The position numbers were made by a program, and so were the translations under genes. 34,934 nt of DNA, taken from assembly GCA_024681515.1 (NCBI GenBank), contig JAILAR010000146.1, forward strand, positions 1-34,934, in the 5' to 3' direction. Source of the DNA: Eubacterium sp. (GTDB taxonomy: Bacteria > Bacillota > Clostridia > Lachnospirales > Lachnospiraceae). Under the pieces are notes generated by a model that was not told where the DNA came from, ran no database searches, and was given only the letters and a program-made list of their open reading frames with translations. This document shows, in pieces, positions 23,101-30,236 of the stretch; the first letter of the stretch is position 1; the number at the start of each line of letters is the position of its first letter.

Positions 23101-24797
23101 GGGATTACTGTGATACGGCCGGGATCCCGAAGGTACCGGATATCTGTCTTCCCGAGCTGCCCGTAAAGATTACGGAAGAGGAGGCGGAAAAGCTGCATGC
23201 GGAGCCGTCCGTAAAGCCCTGGGACGATGTGAAAGCGGTCATCGGTATCTATGATGATCCGGATCATCAGGAGCAGAAGGGGTACTGCCTGAATCTTTCC
23301 AAGGGGCATACCATGATCATCGGTTCGCCGCAGTTTGGTAAAACAAATGTACTGCAGCAGATCCTGCGCGGACTGCTGAGGACATACACACCGGAGCAGG
23401 TAAATGTCTTCATTCTGGATTATGCATCCATGTCTCTTCGGACGTTCCAGGAATCCGGAATGGTGGGTGGCGTGGTCACGCCTTCGGAAGATGACAAGAT
23501 GAATCATTTCATCAAGCTTCTCCAAAGCGAATTCGCGCGAAGAAAGGATATTCTGGCTTCGGCAGAACTCAGCTCCTATGAGGCATACAGGGAATCCGGC
23601 AGGACAGATCTGCCGCATATACTGGTTATCATTGATAATTTCAACGGCCTGAAGGAAATGTATCTGCAAAGAGAAGATTTCCTGCTGCCAATGCTCAGGG
23701 AAGGCATTACCCTCGGAATCACATTTGTTGTAACGGATATTCAGACCTCCGGCATGGGCTTCAAGTATCTGTCTCTTTTCAGTAACCGTATAGCACTGTT
23801 CTGTAATGATGCTTCGGAGTATTCCGGAATATTCGGTTACTGCAAAAAGAAGCTGAAGAATCTTCCGGGCAGGAGCATCGTGGAACTCGACAAAAAGACC
23901 TATTACTGTCAGATATTCCTTGCCTTCTCCGGAGAGAAGGAGACGGATCGTGTCGCCGGAATGAAACGGTTTATCGAGGCGGAGAATCTGAGGTATGGAG
24001 AGAAAACGGCCCGACAGATCCCGGAAGTTCCGGAGCGTTTCACGACGGAGATGCTGGAACGTTACGAACAGGAGGGACTGGAGCAACAGGCGTACCGGCC
24101 GTATTTCGGAGTGGGATATACCTCCGCAGTACCGGAGACTCTGGCGATGAACGGTGGCGGTGTAATGGCTGTAGTGGGAGGAGAGGACGAAACGCGGACC
24201 CGATGGATCAGCAATCTTCTCTGGCAGCTGCTTCGGGACACTTCCCATCGCACGGAGATCAGCGTTGTGGACGATTACCGGCGTCTGTTTGCAAATCTGG
24301 AACCGTATATTCGGGAGAACGGACTGGATCAGTATCATTCCCTGAATTATAAAGCGGATACGGAAGGCTTGAAGGATCTTTTCGGTGAATTGGATGCATA
24401 TGCAAAGGAAGTGCAGGAGAAACTAAGGACAGAGCCGGATCTGATCGGCAGACTGCCGCTGAAACTGGTGCTCCTGCAAAACAGAGAGGTATATGATCTG
24501 ATCAACAAAGACCGTGGCATGTTGGAACAGTATAAGAACCTGATCGGAAAGTATCGGATGTTTCGTATTCTGCTGTTCTTTACGGACCTTGAAAATGTGA
24601 AACCTCCGTATTCGGGTGTGGATGTTCAGAAATCCATTATTGACAGCAAGAATATTCTGTTTCTGGAGAGCATGAGCAGATGGAAGGTGATCGATGTGTC
24701 GCCGATCCAGGCGCGACAGTTTGCAAAACCGCTGTCGAAGACCGAGGGACTGCTTTGCAGTGAAGATGGATTTGAAAGATATCGCCTTCTGGTATAA
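20169..24797 (+). CDS. essC: EssC/YukB-type FtsK-SpoIIIE secretion ATPase
   Basis: A 1542-residue protein, within the EssC range of about 1480-1550. ATG 20169 is chosen, although its ribosome site is weak (GGTAAAG); TTG 20130 is in frame but has none. Residues about 1-225 form tandem FHA-like beta domains as in EssC. Two membrane helices (about 270-315) contain LLPSVLMLMLMLVL and GGMMGMGIVTSVL. ATPase D2 has Walker A GTTGSGKS (715-722) and Walker B LILIVDEF (820-827). D3 has Walker A GSPQFGKT (1052-1059) and Walker B ILVIIDNF. The last domain keeps only a degenerate P-loop, GGEDETR (1337-1343), without the Lys. It is the motor that recognises WXG100 and LXG substrates and drives export at the membrane. 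Confidence 0.95.
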   Translation: MGTGTKDNYKLIIFGNGIYQEIALADKFEHGVVIGTTGESRVRFDREDFFCDFEISISSSNGWNISCNHDVYFDSDSIIKVYSRKLNSRDEIVVRYASSDAEFLRISFVPDFDGVTSDYAGRVPLGEVSNFCIGGPDFCRIQLKGERVGDDYLTLTRNTDSFTVNINKTTYGVFLNGMEVRDPVFTLGNFDFLVFDGYKFYFRDMVLYMDSSDPTIVSKLTRIVEAESSTALQYPKFVKNIRLRNRIDETPIKVLPPEKKKEEEKENFLLTLLPSVLMLMLMLVLRSQMGSNGMMAIYMGGMMGMGIVTSVLTHFAQKKRNKKNERERVKSYTAYMKDREKAIQAAREKELADRKQIYIDPRQELEEVRSFDYHLFEKGMEDADFLEIRVGTGPVRAARKLSIQEKECIRSDDPLEDYPQKLQDAYEMIENAPITLDLKRAGVVGIVGRKPALFDMLKVFTLELSVRHFFKDVKLFYLFREEEQAQFSSIRWLQNIYLDEQSSIRNLIYDKEGQKGFLEILFKELSERESYGEQAMAGRPYIVVFVYDSEGFMNHPVSNFLTKAAEYRTVFLFFSENREMIPAEAGKMMILERETEGQIDGAPRGRGALIDARDLNNRAEFTYDSITDREMEMVSRRLGCVYIDSVNLEGTLTRNISLYRLLDIISVNDLNLEERWKKSEVYRSMAAPIGVRSEDRIVSLDLNEKAHGPHGLVAGTTGSGKSEILQTYILSMATLFSPEDVSFVIIDFKGGGMANQFRRLPHLIGTITNIDGEAIDRSLASIHAELRKRQDYFKEYNVNHIDAYIKLYKQKKAKEPLPHLILIVDEFAELKNDQPEFMQELISAARIGRSLGVHLILATQKPAGVVNDQIWSNSRFKLCLKVQDKSDSNEVLHSPLAAEIREPGRAYLQVGNNEIFELFQSAYSGADVDSEKSGMVSEYSVSELDLMGRGTVVFEQKAEKKKERESATQLAALVAYIRDYCDTAGIPKVPDICLPELPVKITEEEAEKLHAEPSVKPWDDVKAVIGIYDDPDHQEQKGYCLNLSKGHTMIIGSPQFGKTNVLQQILRGLLRTYTPEQVNVFILDYASMSLRTFQESGMVGGVVTPSEDDKMNHFIKLLQSEFARRKDILASAELSSYEAYRESGRTDLPHILVIIDNFNGLKEMYLQREDFLLPMLREGITLGITFVVTDIQTSGMGFKYLSLFSNRIALFCNDASEYSGIFGYCKKKLKNLPGRSIVELDKKTYYCQIFLAFSGEKETDRVAGMKRFIEAENLRYGEKTARQIPEVPERFTTEMLERYEQEGLEQQAYRPYFGVGYTSAVPETLAMNGGGVMAVVGGEDETRTRWISNLLWQLLRDTSHRTEISVVDDYRRLFANLEPYIRENGLDQYHSLNYKADTEGLKDLFGELDAYAKEVQEKLRTEPDLIGRLPLKLVLLQNREVYDLINKDRGMLEQYKNLIGKYRMFRILLFFTDLENVKPPYSGVDVQKSIIDSKNILFLESMSRWKVIDVSPIQARQFAKPLSKTEGLLCSEDGFERYRLLV

Positions 24798-24844
24798 AAT
24801 ATGATGTAGTATTAAATTAAGTGATTTATGAGGGGAAACGTACT

Positions 24845-25519
24845 ATGAAGATCGGAATGATTATAGCGATTGAGAGAGAACTGAAATCATTTTTGGAGAG
24901 CGGAGCAGAAATCACGGAGGAGCGCCTGCGGGGCAGCGTGATCTATCATACGCAAATGTACGGCCACGAGATCTCCGCGATGCAGTCCGGCTACGGGAAG
25001 ATCGATGCGTCAGCGGCAACCCAGCTGCTGATCACCCACACGGACTGTGATCTGGTGATCAATTTCGGCGTGGCAGGGGCACTGATCCCGGGACTGAAGG
25101 TGGACGATCTGTTCCTGGTGGAGAAGGCCTGCAATTACGATTATGACGTGTCGCCTATCGATCCGGTGAAAAAGCATCAGTATGAAGAATATCCGGATGA
25201 ATTCATTCCGCTGGATGCAAAGCTGCGGGAGATGGTGCTGGAGAAGTATCCGTCGGTTCGTACCGTGACGGTGGCCAGCGGTGACCGCTTCGTGGATCAG
25301 AAGGAGGATAAGGAGAATCTGGCGGCTCTCGGATGTCAGATCTGTGACATGGAGATCGCAGCCATCGCGCGGATCTGTCTGAAGAACGAAGCAAAGTGCC
25401 TGTCCATCAAATGCATCAGCGATACCTATGAAGGCGATGGCGGCGATTTCAATACCAACGTGATCAAAAGTGCAGAGAAGGCGTTCGCGCTTCTTCACGC
25501 CGTGCTTCAGGTGCTGTAA
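24845..25519 (+). CDS. mtnN: 5'-methylthioadenosine/S-adenosylhomocysteine nucleosidase
   Basis: A 224-residue enzyme from ATG 24845, with GAGGGG (24830-24835); GTG 24821 is open but siteless. It hydrolyses the N-glycosidic bond of MTA, SAH or 5'-deoxyadenosine, giving adenine. Catalytic-site residues of the family are visible: E10 in IIAIERELKSF, E170 in CDMEIAAIARIC, and D193 in ISDTYEG. FGVAGAL is the nucleoside-binding glycine motif. Length fits the family (about 230). The gene is placed between essC and the EccA-like ATPase, probably by chance of operon assembly; 16 bases separate it from a HAD gene. Confidence 0.9.
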   Translation: MKIGMIIAIERELKSFLESGAEITEERLRGSVIYHTQMYGHEISAMQSGYGKIDASAATQLLITHTDCDLVINFGVAGALIPGLKVDDLFLVEKACNYDYDVSPIDPVKKHQYEEYPDEFIPLDAKLREMVLEKYPSVRTVTVASGDRFVDQKEDKENLAALGCQICDMEIAAIARICLKNEAKCLSIKCISDTYEGDGGDFNTNVIKSAEKAFALLHAVLQVL

Positions 25520-25535
25520 AACGGAGGATACATTG

Positions 25536-26225
25536 TTGAGTAATCAGAACGACCAGGCACGTCTGCCGGCGGTCATTTTCGATATGGACGGAGTGATCTT
25601 TGCCACGGAGCAGCTGTACATCGACTGCTGTAAGGCGGTGAAGGACAAGTACCATATGGGAACAGACGAGGATGTGGAAGCGCTGTGTTTCCGGTGCATC
25701 GGGATCACAAGCGCCATGACGCGGAAAAACATCCTGGATACCTACGGGGAGGATTTTCCCATTGATGCGTATTTTGCGGATTCCTCGAGGCTCTTCAAGG
25801 AGCGGTTTGGAGACGGAAAGCATCTGATCAAACCCGGGGTGGAGGAGGTTTTTGAATATCTGAAAGGTTCGGGGATCCGAACAGCGCTGGCTTCTTCCAC
25901 AAGGACCGTAACTCTGTCTGACGAACTGAAGCGGGCAGGATTGTTTTCGAATTTTGATGTGATCGTAGGCGGGGATCAGGTGACACGGAGCAAGCCGGAG
26001 CCGGATATCTTCCTTCGGGCAGCGGAGCTGCTGGGAGAAGAACCGGAGAACTGTTTCGTGATCGAGGATTCCTATAACGGGATCCGGGCGGCACATACGG
26101 CAGGTATGCATCCCATAATGATACCGGATCTGCTTCCGCCGACAGAGGAAATGCGCGAGAAAGCAGATGTGATCCTGAGCTCCCTTACGGAGGTGAGCGG
26201 GTATCTGCAAACCCGGAAGTTTTAA
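25536..26225 (+). CDS. HAD-superfamily hydrolase, beta-phosphoglucomutase-like
   Basis: A 229-residue protein starting at TTG 25536, chosen because CGGAGG (25522-25527) gives an 8-base spacing; TTG 25533 is the alternative. Motif I is VIFDMDGVIF, where the second Asp and Gly-Val are typical of the phosphoglucomutase/phosphatase branch. Motif II is ALASSTR, motif III the Lys in RSKPEPDIF, and motif IV FVIEDSYNG. A helical cap lies between motifs I and II. It removes or transfers phosphate on a small molecule; substrate unknown. It follows mtnN at 16 bases and is probably co-transcribed. Confidence 0.85.
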   Translation: MSNQNDQARLPAVIFDMDGVIFATEQLYIDCCKAVKDKYHMGTDEDVEALCFRCIGITSAMTRKNILDTYGEDFPIDAYFADSSRLFKERFGDGKHLIKPGVEEVFEYLKGSGIRTALASSTRTVTLSDELKRAGLFSNFDVIVGGDQVTRSKPEPDIFLRAAELLGEEPENCFVIEDSYNGIRAAHTAGMHPIMIPDLLPPTEEMREKADVILSSLTEVSGYLQTRKF

Positions 26226-26339
26226 TGCGCTGAATGAAAAAGGATCGGCCGTACAGGAAAAAGTAAAGAAGTGGAAGCCTGCCGGCACATGGGGGTTGCC
26301 ATGCGCAGCGCAGGAGTATGACCACAGAGGGACAAATAT

Positions 26340-28295
26340 ATGACCAGATGGAGAAGAAGTATATTCAGTTCCATATTTGATGCCATGGATGCATATAACG
26401 AGCATCAGGCGGCTGCTCAGGAACGGGAAAGTATCTATCAGGCGACCATGAGCCGGCAGTATGGATACGGGTATCCGAATCAGGGCGCGTATCCCCCGGG
26501 CATGCAGGGAGGACCGGGTATGCCCTACGGACCGGGCATGCAAGGCGGGTCGAGTATGGCGCCGGATATCAATACGGCAGTAGCCATCAGCAAATCGCTG
26601 GAATATGCAAATGAGATCAATAACCGAAGGAACAGTGTGTATCCGTCGGAGGCCATGGTGCGCCTTCCGGAGCGTCTGCAGGGGGATTACCTGACCTTCC
26701 TGGGGTACCTGCATGATCCCGAGAGTGCGGATCCGATCCGACAGGTAGCCATGGTAAATGAATTGCTGGGCGTGAATCTCACGACGCAGCAGTTTTTTCA
26801 GTATCGAAATGCAAATAGTCTGAATCCTCAGATTCTGGAGAAGGTACCGCCGTCACTGATGTATTTTGTCAGGGATGACAAGGCGGGGAATTCGGGAACG
26901 GCCAGCTCCGGGATGTCCATGTCCCGGTTTCTGGTGAACACCTTCCGGGATCTTGGACTGGAATACATCGCGTTTGGCGGTATCAGCAATGACGAGATCC
27001 AAAAGCTCACGGATTATATCAATATGCTGAACGATTACCTGAAGAAACACGGTCTCTATTTTACCCAGGATCCGTATCGGAGAGGCGGGAAGGGAGATCC
27101 GACTTTCGGGATTCCGGGAGCAAAGAGCGACGTGCCGGATGCAGGCGTGGATCTGTCGAAGGCAGCCACTTATTTTGAAGATGATCCGCCGCAGCCGGAG
27201 GCTCCCTGGTGCATGCCGGGAAGTCCGTATCCGGATGCAGAGGATGTACGCCCGGGCGGCATCGATATGCCGAGTAAGAAATCCGGAGTCAACATGCAGG
27301 GCAGAAATCCCGGATCAGGCAGAACGTCATCTGATCCCGGCCGGGGCAGCGGATATTCCGGAGGGACCTCCGGAGCCCGCACAGAGATCAGAAGGAAGCC
27401 GGAGGAAGAAAGGCCTATGGGCCGGCTGGAACGCCTTCGGGCGGAAGCTTCCCATTATCCGCAGCCGGAGCAGTATTCCGCAGATCGGGAACTGGATGAG
27501 CTGATGGATGAACTGGACCGACTGATCGGTCTGGCGGGCGTGAAAAAGAATCTGAACAATCTGATCAACGTGATCCGGATCCGGAAGATCCGTGAGGATA
27601 TGGGACTGTCCCAGACAGGCATGTCCCTGCATCTGGTCTTCTCCGGCAATCCGGGAACCGGTAAAACGACGGTGGCTCGTCTGCTGGCAAAGATCTACAA
27701 GGCACTGGGTGTTGTCAGCGAGGGACAGCTGGTGGAAGTGGACCGCGCCGGACTGGTGGAAGGTTATGTGGGGCAGACCGCACAGAAGACACAGGAAGTG
27801 ATCGACAAGGCGCTGGGCGGCGTGCTCTTTATCGATGAGGCGTACACACTGACCAACAACAAAGACAGCGGTGATTACGGGCAGGAGGCAGTGGATACCC
27901 TCCTGAAACGTATGGAGGACGACCGGGATAAGTTCGTGGTGATCGTTGCCGGTTACACAGAGCCCATGGAGGAATTCCTGGAATCCAATCCGGGTCTTCG
28001 TTCCCGTTTCAGTAAGTTCATCGAATTCGAGGATTACTCGGAGGAGGAGCTGTATACGATCTTTCTTTCCATGTGTGAGGCACAGGATTATCACGTGACG
28101 GAGGATGCGAAGGAGATCCTGAAGGCTCATTTCCGGAGGATCGTGGAAGAAAAGGATGATAACTTCGCCAATGCACGTGAGGTGCGGAATTTCTTTGAAC
28201 GTTGCATCGAGCGGCAGGCCAACCGTCTGGTGGACTGCGATAATATCGATCGTACGGAGATCATGACCTTCACCGCAGAGGATGTCCGGGAATGA
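26340..28295 (+). CDS. CbxX/CfqX-family AAA+ ATPase, EccA-like
   Basis: A 651-residue protein, AGAGGGA at 26326-26332 before ATG 26340. Residues about 1-85 are polar and Gly/Pro/Met/Tyr-rich (NQGAYPPGMQGGPGMPYGPG), about 90-240 are helical, and about 245-385 are a disordered Gly/Ser/Arg linker. The AAA+ module (about 390-651) has Walker A GNPGTGKTT (436-444), Walker B VLFIDEAY (D499-E500) and the arginine-finger stretch LRSRF. The closest named relatives by layout are EccA of mycobacterial ESX systems and SpoVK/CbxX. It may unfold or remodel T7SS substrates. It lies 1.5 kb past essC, separated by two metabolic genes, so the functional link is likely but not certain. Confidence 0.82.
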   Translation: MTRWRRSIFSSIFDAMDAYNEHQAAAQERESIYQATMSRQYGYGYPNQGAYPPGMQGGPGMPYGPGMQGGSSMAPDINTAVAISKSLEYANEINNRRNSVYPSEAMVRLPERLQGDYLTFLGYLHDPESADPIRQVAMVNELLGVNLTTQQFFQYRNANSLNPQILEKVPPSLMYFVRDDKAGNSGTASSGMSMSRFLVNTFRDLGLEYIAFGGISNDEIQKLTDYINMLNDYLKKHGLYFTQDPYRRGGKGDPTFGIPGAKSDVPDAGVDLSKAATYFEDDPPQPEAPWCMPGSPYPDAEDVRPGGIDMPSKKSGVNMQGRNPGSGRTSSDPGRGSGYSGGTSGARTEIRRKPEEERPMGRLERLRAEASHYPQPEQYSADRELDELMDELDRLIGLAGVKKNLNNLINVIRIRKIREDMGLSQTGMSLHLVFSGNPGTGKTTVARLLAKIYKALGVVSEGQLVEVDRAGLVEGYVGQTAQKTQEVIDKALGGVLFIDEAYTLTNNKDSGDYGQEAVDTLLKRMEDDRDKFVVIVAGYTEPMEEFLESNPGLRSRFSKFIEFEDYSEEELYTIFLSMCEAQDYHVTEDAKEILKAHFRRIVEEKDDNFANAREVRNFFERCIERQANRLVDCDNIDRTEIMTFTAEDVRE

Positions 28296-28333
28296 AAAGC
28301 CTGATAAAAGAAAAACAGACAGAAAAAAACAGA

Positions 28334-28362
28334 TTGTGAAATGTCTGTAAGTGTAATATAAT
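28334..28362 (+). promoter_or_regulatory. Strong sigma-A promoter of the aldolase gene
   Basis: TTGTGA (28334-28339), a 17-base spacer and a perfect TATAAT (28357-28362). The leader is about 115 bases and contains CGTCG/CGACG arms (28405-28420), so it may fold. It fits a highly expressed glycolytic gene. Confidence 0.8.
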
Positions 28363-28485
28363 GACATTTGGTTAGCAATGACGTACGGAACCCATGGATT
28401 CCGCCGTCGTTCATGCGACGTAGTCCGAAGGATCGGGTGTGTCGCGACATATACATATCAATTTCATTTAAATGGAGGTAGGCGT

Positions 28486-29349
28486 ATGTTAACATCAGCT
28501 ACAGAAATGCTGAAGAAGGCAGTAGAAGGCGGCTATGCAGTCGCTCAGTTCAACATCAACAACCTGGAGTGGACCAAGTCCATCCTGCTGGAGTGCCAGG
28601 AACTGCAGACACCGGTCATCCTTGGTGTATCTGAGGGCGCAGGCAAGTACATGACAGGCTTCAAGACCGTATCCGCTATGGTTAAGGCTATGGATGAGTC
28701 TCTGGGTATCACTGTTCCGGTTGCACTGCATCTGGATCACGGCTCCTACGAAGGCGCTAAGGCCTGCATCGAGGCAGGTTTCACATCCATCATGTTTGAT
28801 GGTTCCTCCCTTCCGCTGGAAGAGAACATTGAGAAGACCAAGGAACTGGTAGCGATCTGCAAGGAGAAGGGTATCTCTCTGGAGGCAGAGGTCGGCGGTA
28901 TCGGCGGTGAGGAAGACGGCGTTACTTCCGCAGGCGAGTGTGCTGATCCGGAAGAGTGCGCAGCTGTGAACGCTCTTGGCGTAACCATGCTGGCTTGCGG
29001 TATCGGTAACATTCACGGAAAGTATCCGGCAAACTGGGCAGGTCTGTCCTTCGACACCCTGGCAGCTGTTAAGGAGAAGGTCGGCGATACTCCGCTGGTA
29101 CTTCACGGTGGTTCCGGTATCCCGGATGATCAGATCAAGAAAGCCATCTCCATGGGCGTTGCAAAGGTAAATGTAAATACCGAGTGCCAGTTGGTATTCG
29201 CAGCTGCAACACGGAAGTACATCGAAGAAGGCAAGGATCAGCAGGGCAAGGGTTACGATCCGCGTAAGCTGCTGGCTCCGGGCGCTCAGGCAATCCGTGA
29301 TGAAGTTAAGGATCGTGTAGCCGTATTCGGTTCCGCAAACAAGGCGTGA
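28486..29349 (+). CDS. fba: Class II fructose-bisphosphate aldolase
   Basis: A 287-residue enzyme; ATG 28486 follows GGAGG (28474-28478). It cleaves fructose 1,6-bisphosphate in glycolysis using zinc. Visible family features are AVAQFNINNLEW near the N-terminus, the zinc-site run HLDHGSYE (His-Leu-Asp-His-Gly), EAEVGGIGGEEDG with the second metal His region GIGNIHGKYP, and the phosphate-binding GGSGIPDDQIKKAI. The length matches short class II aldolases (about 285). Codon use is visibly biased to a narrow set, as in highly expressed genes, unlike the T7SS genes before it. A tagatose-bisphosphate aldolase is a possible alternative. It has its own promoter and terminator. Confidence 0.93.
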   Translation: MLTSATEMLKKAVEGGYAVAQFNINNLEWTKSILLECQELQTPVILGVSEGAGKYMTGFKTVSAMVKAMDESLGITVPVALHLDHGSYEGAKACIEAGFTSIMFDGSSLPLEENIEKTKELVAICKEKGISLEAEVGGIGGEEDGVTSAGECADPEECAAVNALGVTMLACGIGNIHGKYPANWAGLSFDTLAAVKEKVGDTPLVLHGGSGIPDDQIKKAISMGVAKVNVNTECQLVFAAATRKYIEEGKDQQGKGYDPRKLLAPGAQAIRDEVKDRVAVFGSANKA

Positions 29350-29388
29350 GTTCGTTCTTTAATTAAAGCGGTAAAAGATTGATAATAA

Positions 29389-29420
29389 GGCGGTTTCCTG
29401 TTTCGGAAGCCGTCTTTTTT
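29389..29420 (+). terminator. Rho-independent terminator of fba
   Basis: GGCGGTTTCC (29389-29398) pairs with GGAAGCCGTC (29405-29414), with G-T wobble, followed by six T. It lies about 40 bases after the fba stop. Confidence 0.85.
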
Positions 29421-29430
29421 ATGCGCTCCG

Positions 29431-29499
29431 TTCGTGCCAAATCGACGCCATTCGTGCCAAAATGACTTTTTATGCCAGCCTTTTGCGGGAAGTGCCAGA
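29431..29499 (+). promoter_or_regulatory. Phased array of RTGCCA boxes upstream of lipoprotein promoter
   Basis: TTCGTGCCAAA occurs at 29431-29441 and 29451-29461. The core RTGCCA recurs starting at 29434, 29454, 29472 and 29492, that is at 20, 18 and 20 base steps, or about two helical turns. The array ends just before the -35 box at 29504. This is the layout expected of a cooperative regulator site. Confidence 0.45.
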
Positions 29500-29503
29500 A
29501 GGA

Positions 29504-29531
29504 TTGAAATTTGTTTTGAAGTGTGTAAAAT
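29504..29531 (+). promoter_or_regulatory. Promoter of small lipoprotein gene
   Basis: TTGAAA (29504-29509), a 16-base spacer and TAAAAT (29526-29531). It lies 60 bases before the start codon and directly after the RTGCCA array. Confidence 0.7.
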
Positions 29532-29550
29532 AAGCAACTGTAAACACATC

Positions 29551-29580
29551 ACGGAGCGCTTTGGAAGCGCAGTATCGAAT
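29551..29580 (+). repeat. Short relative of the dispersed intergenic repeat
   Basis: CGGAGCGCTTTGGAAGCGCAG then TATCGAAT resembles the right-hand end (CGGAGCGC, loop, GCGCGAAGTATGGAAT) of the longer copies at 3211-3236 and 12313-12340. It again abuts a GGAGG site. Confidence 0.5.
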
Positions 29581-29591
29581 GGAGGTAAAGG

Positions 29592-30092
29592 ATGATGAAG
29601 AAAGTAACTAAGAAACTGGCACTTGTACTGGTAGCTGCAATGGTTATGGGCATGTGCCTCGTAGGATGCGGCAGTGTTGAGAAGGATGTTCTCGGCGACT
29701 GGATGGTAGATACCGTCAACGGAACGGCGATCGGTGAGTATGCAGCAGCTGCTGGCGTTGCTGAAGACCAGATGCAGATGAACTTCAAGATCGAGTCCAA
29801 GAAGGTTACACAGACCGGTGTCAACGGTAGCACTGAGTATGAGCCGAAGTTCAGAACAGACGGTGTTGAGCTTCACAAGGACGGCACACATCAGGCAAAT
29901 CTGCTCTGGGACAAGGATTCCAAGGTTCTGTCCCTGGACATCAACGGTGCTAAGTATGTATTCAAGAAGGGTTCCTACACCTTCGGTTCCGCAGCTCAGC
30001 CGAGCGGCGGCGAAGAAGGCGGCGCTGAGCAGGGCGGCGCAGAAGAAGGCGGTGCTGAAGAGGGCGGCGCAGAAGAAGGCGCTGAGGAGTAA
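29592..30092 (+). CDS. Small lipoprotein with Gly/Glu repeat tail
   Basis: A 166-residue protein from ATG 29592 (29595 equally possible), with GGAGG at 29581-29585. The N-terminus is a lipoprotein signal peptide: MMKKVTKKLA, a hydrophobic run, then the lipobox LVGC, so the mature protein is lipid-anchored outside the membrane. The body (about 30-130) is a small beta-rich domain with GDWMVDTVNG and LWDKDSKVLSLDINGAKYVF, similar in style to clostridial lipocalin-like or DUF-type lipoproteins with a GxW opening. The C-terminus is a GGAEEGGAEEG repeat tail, low complexity and acidic. Codon bias is strong, suggesting high expression. Function unknown. Confidence 0.75.
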   Translation: MMKKVTKKLALVLVAAMVMGMCLVGCGSVEKDVLGDWMVDTVNGTAIGEYAAAAGVAEDQMQMNFKIESKKVTQTGVNGSTEYEPKFRTDGVELHKDGTHQANLLWDKDSKVLSLDINGAKYVFKKGSYTFGSAAQPSGGEEGGAEQGGAEEGGAEEGGAEEGAEE

Positions 30093-30149
30093 TCCCAAAG
30101 TCAGCAAAGTGTAAGACGGATACATAAATACAGGCTGAAACATGAAGCA

Positions 30150-30184
30150 AGACAGGTGCGGAGCCGATCGTTCCACACCTGTCT
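30150..30184. other. Stem-loop before the clostripain gene
   Basis: AGACAGGTG (30150-30158) pairs perfectly with CACCTGTCT (30176-30184), with a short GGA/TCC extension inside. No T-run follows, so it is not a clear terminator. It may stabilise the lipoprotein message or limit read-through into the peptidase gene. Confidence 0.45.
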
Positions 30185-30236
30185 CGCTCGTTATCAAAAT
30201 CAATAATAACAAAGAAATCAAGAAGGAGATAAGCAG

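Noticed and set aside
24119-24253. Functional third nucleotide site in EssC
   Set aside because: The loop reads GGEDETR and lacks the Walker Lys, so nucleotide hydrolysis there is unlikely.
22788-24338. 516-codon minus-strand open frame opposite essC
   Set aside because: Antisense to EssC ATPase domains with intact motifs; composition is shadow-like and no start signal is seen.
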